64,000 nucleotides of DNA from Laburnicola sp. R22_1 (taxonomy: Eukaryota > Ascomycota > Dothideomycetes > Pleosporales > Didymosphaeriaceae): NCBI GenBank assembly GCA_014281115.1, contig JACONQ010000013.1, positions 1,912,501 to 1,976,500 on the forward strand. Direction: 5' to 3'. A program made the position numbers and the translations under genes. Shown here piece after piece: positions 24,101 through 36,330 of the stretch. The notes under the pieces are model-generated. The model had not been told where the DNA came from, searched no databases, and saw only the letters and a program-made list of their open reading frames with translations. Each line of letters opens with the position of its first letter. Position 1 is the stretch's first letter.

Positions 24101-25450
24101 GAGCGCTTGTTCTATTTCGGCGAGTAGGTTGGCTTGGGACTTGTTTTCTAGGCTGTGCATCTCGCTCTTACGGTCCTTAATAAGTTTAGCTAGCTTATAG
24201 GGGCTGGTACAATCTATAATTGCGTTAGACTTATGGCCGCTGTTTAAAGCGAAGGCTGCGGTAGTTACTATGTTAATGTTAAAGCTAGTAGCGTACAATT
24301 GTTTCCGCGTTAGCGTCTAAATAAGTTCTAGGAGGTTGGCTAGATCCCATAGGGCTAGTAGGTCTGCCGAACACAATTTATTATTTATTTTCTACAAGTT
24401 CTCCTTCCATATTAGTGATTTAGTGGGGCGAAAGAAAGCTATTCTAGATTATTCTAGCTAGGTTAGTTCTAATTAAATAGTTAATTCCTGCAAGAGCTAT
24501 CTGATCCTCGGATTAGCTTCTCTAGTAGGATCACAGTCTCTAGGTCTAGGGCTAGAGGTAATACCTAGATCCTGCCATACAATTCCTAGGGGCTAGTCTT
24601 ACTAGTGGCTTCCTTAGATAGCAGGAATAAGGTAACTAACAGGCGACTCGTCGTTAGATAGCTCTTTATTTAAGAAAGACAGCTCTATAGCCTCTACGCT
24701 ACTATCTCTATTAAAGTCGTTCTTACAACTCGGTTTTTAGTAAGCCTTTAAGTACGTTCTAATAACCGAGATGGTGGGGTTAGAAAGCTAGACAGAGATT
24801 TTCTTAGAGACGCTCTAGTCGACTTTTAATAAGCGAGTCTTTTGGCGAGTGTATTTCTATTTTTTAAGTAGGCCGTCCTATTAAGTAGCGTCGTCCTAGT
24901 AGAAAGGGTTAGGTAGAAAAAAAGTCTACGGTAGGACGAGATTACTAGTAAAGGTTAGATTCTTGTTATCTTTCTAATAAAGGCGGTGGTCCCAAGCGTT
25001 AACTAGGTAATTAGCTTACTTAAAAAATTTCCTACTAATAATAAGATTATAGTCCCCTATATTATAAAAAACAAACTATGTGGTAAAGCTGCGTCTGTTA
25101 ATATTAAGCTAGGCTGTAAAACAGGTGTCCACTTTCGCACTTCTCTTCTCTGCAAAGTTCTTAAGGGGGATCGGTGTCTTTAGATGGAGAAGTTTGGCTT
25201 TGAGCTATTTTCGTACCGCCTTTATATACCTTAAAGCGACAAGATTATAAGCGCTAGCACTAGTGTCCATTAAGGCTCGCAACCTAAGAGCCAATCCTTA
25301 GAATACAATTTGCACTAGCAGGACTAGTTAGAAGCCTCTAAATAGCTTAGAGACCTTTACTATTTTGCCGCCTACAGGCGACAATTTTGGCTTAGTATCT
25401 GCGTTTTATAATTAGAACTGCGGTTTGTCTAGATTAATTAGTTTGGTGGT
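21183..25450 (-). pseudogene. Pol polyprotein of Gypsy E (decayed)
   Basis: On the minus strand in order: aspartic protease with DTS at 25259-25267 where DTG or DSG is expected (GGT to AGT); reverse transcriptase about 24050-23350 with the intact upstream block PLYSIFLEHLKLLKAYINNY and YIDN at 23513-23524; RNase H about 23250-22640; integrase with a CxxC half-finger (NCKDC) near 22265 and core blocks to about 21800; SH3-like C-terminal part DQVFVTPKGF near 21570; and a chromodomain about 21400-21200 (ILNSKVD...LKYQAVWKKHDP). It would copy and insert the element. It is inactive: many stops, damaged protease and YIDD motifs. Confidence 0.85.
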
Positions 25451-27474
25451 CCCTATATAAGCTACTAAATTAGAGTAGTCTAGTAGCACGTATTTAAAGT
25501 CCTGTTATCTAACAAATCGCCTACCTCCGAATTAGAGTAGTAGGTAATACTAAGTTCGTCCAAATCTAGATTATCCGCTATGTCCACATTCGCTTATATA
25601 GCTATCTTCTTAGTATAGAGGCAGCAGCGCAAGTGTTTATTTTCTACTTTGCCACACTTAAAACAGGCGTGATTCTAGACACACTACGCCCTAGTCTAAT
25701 TATAGAGAGTAAAGAAGGGAATAGCGAGTTAATTATTAGTAGCGAGTCTAAAGCGGAGTGCTAATTTAGTAGAAGCCGCGTACAAGAGCTATAATCTAGA
25801 GAGTAATACTCGGAAAGGAGTCCTTGTGTGCACCTAGAAAGGGGTTGTCGCGTTGTTGTCTTAGAGAGTGCGGCTAGCTGCGGTTATTTAGCGTTTAATT
25901 GCTAGATAGTTAACGTTAGAATCTTCTATCTTTTGCCAGAGCATTAACTTAAGACTCCTAGTTAATTTAAGTTGTAATTTGTCCTTCTAGGTCTTTGCAT
26001 CTAGTCTACCTTTCCTAGCTAGGCTCTTAAAAGCCTATAGAAACGTCTAGGCGTCTATTCTATTAGAGAGAAAGAGCTTGTAAAACTTCTTACGTGCCTA
26101 TTAAGAAGCGAAGGAATCGTAGTAAGTCTCTTCTAGAAATTTAAAGAGTGCTTTGGGTCTACAATCTTCTTAGAGGGCCTAATTCATCCAACACTAATTT
26201 CGCGCTGCCTCTTAAGGCGCGCCTCTAAGGCGGCTAAGAATAGCTTCTACAAGATTGTCTTAATCTTTCTTATTATTATCGCCTTAGTAATAGTCCGCGT
26301 TTACGCGGATCTTATTACGTATATCCTCTAGCTAATCTTTAATACTAGGGCTAGGTTAACCTTTTCTATAGTACTTGTTAATATTAGGTAGCTTTGCGGA
26401 GCGTCCTGGCTTAGACACACTAAATAGAGCAGCTAAAGCGTATCTGCCCTAGGGCACGTTAATCCAGGCGCTGTTGGCGAGCTTGGTTTATATATATCCT
26501 AGGACTAGAAAGTAGTAAAGAGTGTTATTCTATTGCAAAGTGGGTATCGCAAGCTAGGGCGGATGTTATAGTGCATATTAGGGCGCGGTAGGGCGAGATA
26601 AGCTCCGCTTAACCGCCTAAGGACGGCGTAAACTATATAGTAGATTGGGCGTTTCTAGGCTAGGGGGTTTTAAGGGAACTTAAGTGCGGTGCTATAAATC
26701 ATAACTATCTTTAATAGAGGGGAGAACTTTTTTAGGACTAAATAAGTCTTGTCTAATAGCTGTGTAATTAGCAACATTAGGCTGGGGGTAGGAATCTTCT
26801 AAGACTATATACCCTATAGTATAAGGTATTATTACCTTAAGTATAGTAAAAGCTTATTTAAACATATTAGCGCGCTCGCATAAAGTCTAAATAAGAACCT
26901 TCTATTTAGGGTCTTCTTTAGACTTTATAACAGCCCTAGTTACTAAATCTAGTACTATCTCTAAAAATAGGCCTTAAGAAAAGTAATATCGAGCCCGAAG
27001 CTAATAGGTGGCAAGTAACTATCTCATTTCTAAGCCGTGCTAAATTAATTAGTCTGGCTCGAATTATCCTGTAAACGCGTTATACTTGCTACTAGCTTTA
27101 AGTTTAGCTTTGCCTTAGTACGCAAGTTACTTAAGGTCTGCTATTAAAAATTTGTCGCTTAGCTAGTCTACTTTAAGTATAGCGACATAGTGATCATACT
27201 GTGTGTAAAGAATTTCTTTAGAGTAGACCTTTTTTAGTAGTTTAATAATGCTCTTTTTCTTTATTAAGCTAGGGGCAGAGCAACTAGTTGTCTAGAGACT
27301 AGCTATTAGCTACTTTCCGCGCTAGACAGATAATAGCTTACTAGTAGGGTTAAGTAGAGGAATCTTCTTAAGGCGAGTGTTATATAGACTATTGTTAGCA
27401 GAGTGCGGGCGAATGTCCACCACTGTATTGTCGATCCCAGAACTGTCTGGGGGTAGAAAGGACGCTAGAAACAT
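25451..27474 (-). pseudogene. Gag of Gypsy E (decayed)
   Basis: The first in-frame ATG is at 27472-27474 (MFLASFLPPDSSG); the frame stays partly open to about 27600, so the true start may lie upstream. The capsid part contains DLEDIRNKIRVNADYY and, further on, the RGAP.EAARN block near 26220. A zinc-knuckle-like motif at 25624-25665 reads CFKCGKVENKHLRC: the first two Cys and the last Cys are spaced as in CCHC, but the His position holds Asn and a His stands two residues later, so it is either damaged or atypical. Many TAG/TAA codons occur at Gln or Trp positions. Confidence 0.7.
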
Positions 27475-27821
27475 TTCAGGAGTCTCCTAAATTAAAGGGC
27501 GACGGCTTGTTATAGTGCGGGCAGTAGTGGGGTGGAGCGAAGTGGGGGTTGCAGAGAGGGTGTAGCGGATAGACCTAGGGTAGCAGATCTTATATAGCGT
27601 GCGAGCTAGCGCATAGTCTAAGCTAAGAAAAGATTTAGTAAAAGATAAAGTGTGAAATAAAATGTGTAAAACTTTAACCTCTGTATTACCTCTATAGCCT
27701 AGCTCTATGCCTTATGCCCTTACCGTAATAGCGCTAAAAGGAGATTATTAGGCAAGTTGGCTCTATAGGGTGTAGCGTAGTGGTTATTATTTAGTAATTA
27801 TTGTTTGTTTGTTTAGGAACT

Positions 27822-28095
27822 CCCTACCTAACTAGGTAAGCGACCTCTCTAAGTAAGCCTTAGCGTAGTATAATAATACTACCTAGTACTAAAGTAACTA
27901 ACAACTTCTGGCCTAACTTAGTAAGTAATAGCCTAACCCACCTTAGCGCAGTGTAGCAATACTGCCTAGCACTAAAGTAACTAATAAACTTCTGGCCTAA
28001 CCTAGTAAGCAATAGCCTAACCCACCTTAGCGCAGTGTAATAATACTGCCTAGCACTAAAGTAACTAACACGCTTCTAGCCTAACCTAGTAAGCT
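27822..28095. repeat. 84-bp tandem repeat in the leader of Gypsy E
   Basis: Just over three units; the phrase CCTTAGCG recurs at 27858, 27941 and 28025 (spacing 83 and 84). Each unit also carries CACTAAAGTAACTAA-like and GCCTAACYTAGTAAG-like blocks. It lies between the primer site and gag, in the RNA leader. Confidence 0.85.
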
Positions 28096-28181
28096 AAAAT
28101 TTTCACTAATTCGACCGCCTATAAATAGCATCTTAAGGGAGAAGTAGATATTATATCGCCGTCTATAGCCAAAGAAATTTA

Positions 28182-28192
28182 ATCTTAGTATA
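28182..28192 (-). other. Putative self-primer binding site of Gypsy E
   Basis: On the sense (minus) strand TATACTAAGAT begins one base after the 5' LTR and is the exact 11-nt reverse complement of ATCTTAGTATA within the LTR (28274-28284). The LTR segment starts about 188 bases into the 278-bp LTR, a plausible RNA start. Confidence 0.6.
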
Positions 28193-28193
28193 A

Positions 28194-28471
28194 TATAAGG
28201 GCGGTACACAGTCTTATAGGGCAAATCTCTTAGGGACAGCTAGTATAGTTAAAAGAGATAACTAAATTAAGACTATACTAAGATGGGAGATAAGGAAGAG
28301 AACTAGGGGGCCCTTACTTATATAGTGGGCGGCGTAGAGCATAGGCCCACGCGAACTATACGCTAATACTAACTAGGAAAGGCGTCTTCTATAAGGTGAA
28401 AGACGCTATTAGGGTGTAAAAGGAAAGGTAATAGTAAATAACTAGTAGGAAGGTAGCCACGAACTATTATA
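28194..28471 (-). repeat. 5' LTR of Gypsy E
   Basis: 278 bp, equal in length to the left LTR, followed directly by the GAAGG target duplication at 28472-28476. Confidence 0.9.
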
Positions 28472-28476
28472 GAAGG

Positions 28477-28943
28477 CACTAAAATCTAGTATCTAGTATA
28501 TAGTAGTAGTGACAAAATATATATAAAATAATAATAATTTTATTATTAATATTTTGTACGGTAGTATTATTAATAGTAGTTAATAAATAGTCTACTATCT
28601 AGTATAATTAAGTTATATATCATCTCTTAACTAGTAAACTATTAGAGAGCTATAGTAAACTACGGAGTTGCAACCGCGAGAGTAGTATAGGCAATAGGAC
28701 ACTTAACTATAGTTTAGTTATTGCGCTTATAATCTAGTAGCAGCGTAATTATAGTTTGCTATACGCATAGCGTATAAAGTCTACCTACTCTTATAATATT
28801 AGCAACGCCTAGTACACTAAATCTTTATCTTTAACTTATATAATACTAAGTCTTTTAAATCCAAATACCTCTTTATTATGTGTGGCAACGCGATACCTTT
28901 TTAGTGTCCTAAGATTGCGTTGTCTAATACTCGCGGTTAGATA
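28477..28943 (-). mobile_element. Non-LTR-like repeat F, copy 2, 5' part
   Basis: It continues the 3' part at 18787-18860 after removal of Gypsy E. On the sense (minus) strand it extends further 5' than the copy at 54921-55369, by about 90 bases. A stretch near 28672 reads GTTGCAACTCCG on the sense strand, loosely like a polymerase III B box. No protein is seen. Confidence 0.6.
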
Positions 28944-29005
28944 GCTACTAGAGTTACTGCGCCCTATATTAATTCTAAATTACTATAACTTACTATATTC
29001 TAATA

Positions 29006-29194
29006 TGTACGGGCGCTACTAGGACGCCTAATAGTTAATAAGGCAAAATAGAATAATATTAGAAGGTAAGTAGTAATGAGACGAATTGCTACCTACTCTT
29101 ATCCAAAGTAAGGGGGTTTTTATCTAAACCCCCACTAGGCCCAAAGGAGACATAAGTTCTCATTTAGCCACCTAAGCGATAAGGAGGCCTTACA
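29006..29194 (-). repeat. 3' LTR of Gypsy B'
   Basis: It begins TGTACGGG and ends GGCCTTACA as read on the + strand, so it keeps the canonical TG...CA ends. A sense-strand polypurine tract, AGAAAGGGGATAC, lies at 29195-29207. Confidence 0.9.
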
Positions 29195-29531
29195 GTATCC
29201 CCTTTCTAGAATTAATCTAACTCAAATTGCCTTAGGAGATTAAAACGTGCAATATCCTATTATCTTCGCTTAAAAAATAAATAATTACTAGTCTTATAAC
29301 TGTATAGCAATAACTATTATTGTGTTAGGTGCTATTACGCTATTAAGATACTCTAGGACACCTAACTAATTTGGGAGCCAAAGGTGCTGGTAAGCAAGGC
29401 TTAGGGTAGTTATTTTAGTTTTCGCCTACCCTTACACTACTCTTACTTCTTGCGCCTCTACTAGTTAATTTAGTATATACTATCCTACTCTTATTATTCT
29501 AATGCGTTCTAATATTCCTTTTTATAGTAAG

Positions 29532-30254
29532 ATGGCCCTTAAGAAGACGCTTGCTATATAGTAGGCAAAGTTGGCTTATAACTAACCTACTAGTATTAAT
29601 CTATATATTTGTTATATTAAACTTATTTATAAGAGGAATCTACTTTATATATACTACTTTCTAAATACTAAACTTATTCTATTAATCTAAATTAATAGTG
29701 TTTAGCTGTCTAGGTGTAGTAATTACTTAATTTAGAATAAATACTGCCTTATAGTAATATATGCCTATATTAGATGCTATTATGCCGCTAACTAAGATAA
29801 TATAGTGCCCTATTTTAACTTAATAACGCTAAGCTTAATAGTCTTATTCTTTATAGTAGTAATTCTAATAAGAATAAGAAACGCGTCTATAAGGCTACTA
29901 AGAGGCTTGTGAACTATATTAAGTGGGTGTAGTTATTCTTATGGCGCTTTCTATTAACTAATTACTTCTTAGCTTATTTAAGCCCTATGCACAGAATCTC
30001 TATGTCTATAATAGTAGTAATGTTTATTAATTAACCTATTACTTTACTAAGAAGCGCGCTTATACTAATATAGAGTGCAAGACTAAGTAATATTGCTATA
30101 AGAAGGCTATTAACTGCGTAACCTATAAGGGTAGGACTCTAAAGCAAGACACGATTTATAATTCCGCCTTTTATTCTATTATATTATATACTAACGCGGT
30201 TATAGAACAAATATAGACTAACGCGTTATTAGGAGTTTTAGGGTAATAGTAAGA
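29532..30254 (+). pseudogene. Antisense open frame of Gypsy B'
   Basis: It starts with ATG at 29532 (MALKKTLAI) on the strand opposite to gag-pol and parallels the frame at 9850-10572 in B. The first 90 codons align with that copy residue by residue, with TAG/TAA at matching or Gln-like positions. Later parts (YNSSNVYQLTYYFTKKRAYTN) align after a change of frame. The CxxC pairs of B are partly lost here (CYIK, CSNY). Function is unknown. Its position between pol and the 3' LTR is where some LTR elements carry an additional gene, which is my inference for its nature. Confidence 0.45.
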
Positions 30255-31445
30255 GTTCTACTCGCGGCCATAGTTGCGGATAGTGCCTTTCTAGCTTCTT
30301 AGTAGTACTTTTGGCCCCTTTAGGGGTCTTAGGCCAATGTGTGTATATAAGAGGAACCTCTAGGGCCATTATGCCTTAGTGTTTCTAGGAGTCTGTTAGG
30401 ACTTAAATAGCGTCTTCTGGCGGGCGGCGACGCCCTAAAATATCTCAAATTTAGAATCTTAGAATATTCTCTTCTTTTCGCTCTAAGTAAAGTGTGATAT
30501 GCTCTTATAGTCCTTTATAGTCCTTTTTAACTAACTCCTAGAGATACTATAATCTTTCTAAGTTAATATTGTCTTTATAACATCTTACGCTATTAAATAT
30601 CTCTATAATTATAGTAAAAACCCTTTGTAGAGAAAAATTAGTAAAGGTAGTAAGTGTACTTTCTATAGTAATTCTTTAACTATATAGTTAACCTAAGTCT
30701 AATCTCGTATCTATAAAAGAAAGAAATTAAAATTCCCTATTAAAATTTCCTAAGAAGGTTCTTTTATCCCCCTTCTATAGTTGTTTAACCTAAACAAGAG
30801 CCTCTTTACTAGCGTTCTAGAATATTCTTCTTTTTTTAGAATTCTTTAATAGCGTTGGCACTTAGATTAGTGCCTGGCTTCTATAAGTTTTCTTCTTCTA
30901 AGTAACCTTCCTATTTAATAAGGTATTTCTAGATTCTAACTAATAACTACCTACTCTCTAGCACCTTCTCTATATAATATACATTATCGCTAAACGTGCG
31001 TAGGATGTCTATAATTAGACCTACTTAAGACTTAATAGCTTCCCTTTATTTATATAGCTCTAATATTAATATATAGAAGACTAGGTATGCGTTTAATTTT
31101 AGGAAGTTAACTCTATAGGCTTCTTTCCCTATAGGGTACTTAACTATGCCCAGTCTAATAAACTTCTAATTAAGTTTGCGCTTAGGTTGTGCGAAGTTTA
31201 AATGTCTAGTAGATATAAACACTTAATCTTCTAGTTTAAGACTAAGGTGCTTTCTCTTCTTATTAGCGTACTTCTTCTAGTACTTATTTGCCGCTGCGAT
31301 CTTTATTTTGCATTAAGCCTATAGTGCGATAACTCTTACTATACTTAATATGTCTAGTGGCAATTCTCTATCGCTAAGCGGCATTCTAGGCCATTTTGGC
31401 ACATAAGGATCCGCTCCATAGTATGCGCGAAAAGGAGTTAACCTA

Positions 31446-33288
31446 GATTATAAGCGAGTCGCCCTTATAAGCGAGTCGCCCACCTTGTTAACTTTCTATA
31501 ATATGTTACCTACAAACTATAATGGCTTAACTAACTTCTACTTAATTGCCCTATAATAAAGCAGATATCTATCTTGCTATCCTAGCTATTAATTAGAACC
31601 AAATTTAGACTATATAAGAGGCTGTATAAGCTTATAATATCCCCTAATTAACGCTGCGTAACTAACGCGCTAGGAAGCCTACGCGACGCAATTGCCAGCC
31701 TAACTTAAGAAAGCTTACTAAGCTAGAAGAGGAGGTGATTATCGAGTATATACTTGATCTAGATTCGCGAGAGTTTACGCCTACTCTAGAAGCTATGCGG
31801 AATATAGCGGATAAGTTGCTCGCTGAGCGCGGCAGTGGCCAGGTTAGTTAACAGTGGCCTATAAACTTTGTTAAGCGAACAGATAGCCTTACTACGCGGT
31901 TTAATTAATTGTACAACTACTAGAGAGCGCTCTATAAGGATTTAGAAGCTATACAACGCTAGTTTAATCTCGTAGCGCGTACGAAGGCCACCTATAGTAT
32001 CCACGACAAGGACATCTTTAACTTTAACGAGACTGGCTTTCTAATAGGCAAGATATCCTCCTAGCTAGTTATTATAGGATTAGAGAGACGTAGCCGGCCA
32101 AAAGCAATCTAGCTAGGTAATCGCGAATGGGTTATAGTGATCTATAGAATTAACGCTGCTGGGTAGGCAATCCCGCTCTTTGTTATTTTCGCTGGCTAGT
32201 ATTACCTCTCTGCCTAGTATGAGGGCGAGGATATACTAGGCGACTAGACTATTAGGCTTAGCGACAATAGTTAGACTACTAATAAGCTTAGTATTGCCTA
32301 GCTATAGCACTTTATTAAGCATATAGTAGCGCGTAGAGTAGGCGCGCGCTAGCTGCTTATACTTAATAGCTATAAGAGCTACAAGTCGCTTAAAATCTAA
32401 GAAATCTGCAAGGATAATAATATCTATACTCTCTGTATGCCGCCACATTCGTCGCACCTTCTGCAGCCGCTAGACGTTAGCTATTTCTCGCCATTAAAGC
32501 GGGCGTACAGGTGCTAAGTGTCGAGCCTAATACGCAACTATATTAACTATATTATTAAGCTTAAGTTTCTACCTACCTTCCGCGCTGTCTACAACTAGTT
32601 AATTATAAAGGAGAATATCTACGCAAGCTTTTAGGGCGCTAGACTAGCCCTACACAATCTAGAGGTAGTGATCTTAAAGCTTAATATTAAGCTAAGAATG
32701 CTATTGCTAGCAACCCTACTAGAGGCTATATAGAAGGCCAAAACACCCAGTAATGTGCGCGAACTAGAGGCTCAATTAACGTTAATTCGCGAGCGGATTC
32801 GCGCGCATAAGAGCTCGTCACCTGCTTCTATTATTAAGAGGCTTAATTAGCTAGAAAGAGGCTCTTCTAAAGCAATGCATTAAATGGCGCTTATGCGCGA
32901 GCGAATCTTAAGTCTTAAGAGAGCAAATAAGGCCGCCATAACGCATAAGAATTGCAAAAAGGAGCAGATCTAAAAGCAAGGCACCCTATTAAAGGCAGAG
33001 GGAGAGGATATTATTACTTAAAGGGCTGTTAAGCAGCAATTTAAGAGAGAAACGCGTTAAGGCAAGGCGCGATTAGGTATAAGCCGGCAGGCCTTAGCGC
33101 GCTGCAATCGCTGCAGAGAGACTGGCCATAACTTACAAACGTGTAAAAAGTATACTATAGATACTACTTAAACTAGGATAGCTCTTATATTAATATTATT
33201 TTATTGTGTTATGGATGTACAGGCTATAAAAGGCTAAGAGAGTTAATAAGGTGGGCGACTCGCTTGTAAGAGCGACTCGCTTATAATC
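31446..33288 (+). mobile_element. Fot1/pogo-like element A inserted in Gypsy B'
   Basis: Inverted terminal repeats of about 50 bp start GATTATAAGCGAGTCGC. Within each, the motif AAGCGAGTCGCCC occurs twice in direct order. The element is flanked by TA at 31444-31445 and 33289-33290 inside CTAG. Comparison with the uninterrupted integrase region of B near 8600 shows the empty site. Length is 1843 bp. Confidence 0.88.
31522..33237 (+). pseudogene. Fot1/pogo-like DDE transposase with C-terminal zinc knuckle (decayed)
   Basis: One frame of 571 codons from ATG at 31522 to TAA at 33235-33237, without frameshift. N-terminal DNA-binding part to about residue 170 (helix-turn-helix type, EEEVIIEYILDLDSREFTPT); DDE domain with FNFNETGF, ILNSYKSYKS and HSSHLLQPLDVSYF, where the first two catalytic Asp are Asn; a coiled Arg/Glu-rich segment; and CNRCRETGHNLQTC near the C-terminus, a perfect CX2CX4HX4C knuckle. 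Over 30 TAG/TAA codons, mostly at Gln or Trp positions. It would have moved the element to TA sites; the knuckle may bind nucleic acid. Confidence 0.88.
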
Positions 33289-36200
33289 TAGATTACTGTA
33301 GTTACTATATTTACGCTATTATTATATGCAAATTCCGCAATTAATAACTACCTTATCTAGTTATCCTATTCTAGGCAGCAAAAACACTAAAGATACTACT
33401 TAAGTGTCTAATTCTGTCTTTTAGTTTGCCTATCTATTTGCGAGTAATAGGCTAATAATAATACTCTTATAGTGTTAAGGTAATAATAAAAAGAGTTCTA
33501 ATAGCAAGAGTTTATTATTAGGCCTCTGTCTAATACAATTGTCTTAGGAGTGCCATATAACCTAATAATATCCTAAATCCAGGCTTCCGCTAAGTCCTTT
33601 GCGTTCCAATCTGCTCTAGTAGGTACGTAATAAGCCATCTTTGTTAGGCGATTTACTATTACTAGAATAGCATTATAGACTTAGCCAAGTGTTTGGCTAG
33701 GGGGTAAGTCCACAATAAAATTTAAGGTAACGTCCTTCTAAGGGCCATTTAACACAGGCAAGAAATTTAAAAGACTATATAGTTAGTGTTAAGGCGCAAT
33801 AGATATTCTGTACTTTAAATAGTCTTAATAGTAGTTCTTAACTTTACGTTGCATTCCTTTCTATTAGAAATACCTTCTTAACTTTTCTAACGTCTTCTTC
33901 GCTCTAAAATGCCTAGCCATAAAGCTATTATAGTATATCCAAAGAGCCTTTGCCTTCTCTGCACTTATTATAAGCACTTTAATTCTGTTTTACTCTATTA
34001 CGCCTTCTTCTGGCGACTTCTCGCCTAACTATTAGGACTAAGGTTCTCCTAGAGCCTTAACTTTATCTTTAATCTCTAAGTTAGATTTAGAGCTAACCTC
34101 TATTAACAATATTAGCTCTTTCGTAATTACTCTTCTAGGTTCGCGCCTTCTTAGCCGCCTTTATTCCTAGGGTGCCGCTTATTAGAATCTTGTAATTGCC
34201 CTAATTAATCGGATAGTTAGTTTATTAAAAGTATCCCTACTTAATAATATTTCTAAAGGCTCTATATAAGCCCTGTTTTCTTTCTCTACTAGGTATTGCG
34301 CCTTGCTTATATAGTTAGGACGTCTTAATAGTCTATCTACTAGGTTTCCTTCCCTAGCTAGTAGATAATAATAAAATTATACTCTACTAGCCTCTTATAG
34401 ATTCTAACCTACTAGTAGTTTAATTTTTTTATGTCTATAAACTCTCGCAAGTTATTATAATTTATAAGGATAATAAATAGAATACTTAATAGGTAGTGTT
34501 GCTAATATTTAACACTTTTATTAATAGCTAGCAATTTCTTATTATATGTATTATATTAAAGTTGTGTACTATCTAGCTTCTATAAAAAGAAACCAATGGG
34601 TTACTATTGCGGGGTTCTATTAGATTTAGGCACATTCTGGCTTAATATGCTAGATATTACGCTACCTAAGGTATCTACCTTAAGTCTTATTTCTCTATTA
34701 GACTTAAAGTGTACTAATATAGGCACTACTATAAATACGGCCTTTAACTCTTTAAAAGCTACTCTTGTCTACGTATCTAGGTGTAAGGGTTAGTTTTTCT
34801 CCCTTCTTTAAGTATGCCTACCCTAGGCAGCACTAGACTTCTTCTAAGTAAGTTTAGTAAGAGGTAGAGTCACTCTTAAAAACCCTTTAATAAATACCTA
34901 GTAATAATTTATAAAACTAATAAAAACTCTAATATCGCGCACTATCTTAGGGAGTGGCTACTTTATAATTGTTTTTACACAGTCTTTGTGCACCCTAACT
35001 TCCTTTTAGCTAATAATATAGTCTAGGTACTTTGTCTCTTTTTAATAAAACTCGCACTTACTAAGTTTAATATATAGTTTGGCCTTACGTAGCCTTTAGA
35101 GGACTTCTTTTATATATTGTTTATGTTTCTCTTTTATATTAGAGAAGATAAGTATATTATCTAAATAGATAATATACGTTATATTAATTAGTCCTACTAG
35201 GACTTTATTAATATGCTTTTAAAATTATGCTAGAGTATTAGTTAAACTAAACAGCATTACTAAGTACTTAAAGTGTCTATACTTTATACAAGAAGCTGGC
35301 TTTTATTTATTACCTTCCTTAATTCTTATTCTATAATATGCCTCTTAGATATTAAGCTTAGTAAAGAACTTCGCTTTTACTAATCTTTCTAAGGACTTAG
35401 TATTTAAGAGTAACGCATAACAATTCTTAATAGTAATCTTATTAAGGCCGCGATAATCTACGCATAGCCTTAACGTACTATCCTTCTTCTTTGCGAATAG
35501 GATTAGTGCTCTAGCTAGTAATCTTAAATATTATATCTAGCCTCTTTGTAAGTAATCTATAATATACTTACGTAAGACACTTAGCTCGCCCTTAGATAAG
35601 TTATAGAGGGGCTAATAGGGTAATTGTTCTCTAGAGAGAAGATTAATACTTAGGTTAGTTGTGAAGTATTCTATAAGCACCTCTAATTAATTACTATTTG
35701 CTATATTAGCGAACTCTTAGTATACCTATAGTATTATAGCCTCTACTAAGATTATAAACGTCCTATTACCTATATAGCCAATGTAACACGCGTATAATTT
35801 TGCAGTTAAGTTTAATATTATTAAACTAAACTATTTCGCGTCTTTAAGGGCCACTTTAGCGTAGTTAGGCGCATTCTACCCTAACTTTTCTTAGAACAAT
35901 AATTAACCTATACGAAAGTTAAGTTTTAGATTATATGTGGCAATCTACAGTAATCCTAAGTATATCTTATACTTCCTTAGGTCTGCTACTATAAATAGGA
36001 CCTAGTGGGTCTCTCTATAACCTCTAGTATCTACTAGGTACACTTTAGTAACTATAGATCTATATATAGTAATATTTGCACTATTTGCCGCTTCTACTAT
36101 AAAGTCTAGTAAGGGTATTACTATTAGATCTCTCTCCTTTATAAAGCGAGCAGAGATTATGTTAAGTTTAGCGCTACTATTAACTAGTGCCTTAACTAAG

Positions 36201-36330
36201 CCTAAATCCCCTACTATAGCCTACACTATTATTATAGTTGGCCTCTTTAGGTAAAGTATATTATAGAGCTTTCTAAGCTACTTATTCTCCTTATACTTAA
36301 CAATTGCGGCTAATAGGATAGAGTCTAGTC

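Larger units (their letters stand above)
18861..28471 (-). mobile_element. Gypsy chromovirus E, complete, minus strand
   Basis: Both LTRs are 278 bp (18861-19138 and 28194-28471) and the element is flanked by GAAGG on each side (18856-18860 and 28472-28476), a perfect 5-bp target duplication. Its internal region codes on the minus strand for gag, protease, reverse transcriptase, RNase H, integrase and chromodomain. A polypurine tract lies at the left LTR and a self-complementary primer site at the right LTR. It is split in the chromodomain region by a Tc1/mariner element. The LTRs differ at many sites, nearly all transitions, as RIP would cause. Confidence 0.93.
30830..36330 (-). pseudogene. 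Pol polyprotein of Gypsy B', split by Fot1-like element A
   Basis: The sense strand carries the same domain order as B: protease near 36180, reverse transcriptase about 35600-34900 (YLDN block near 35165), RNase H about 34770-34330, integrase in two parts around the insertion at 31446-33288, and a chromodomain near 31000-30880. An open frame on the opposite strand at 34596-34793 is only a shadow of RNase H. The copy is dense in TAG/TAA. Comparing B and B' shows that most differences are transitions. It is inactive. Confidence 0.85.
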
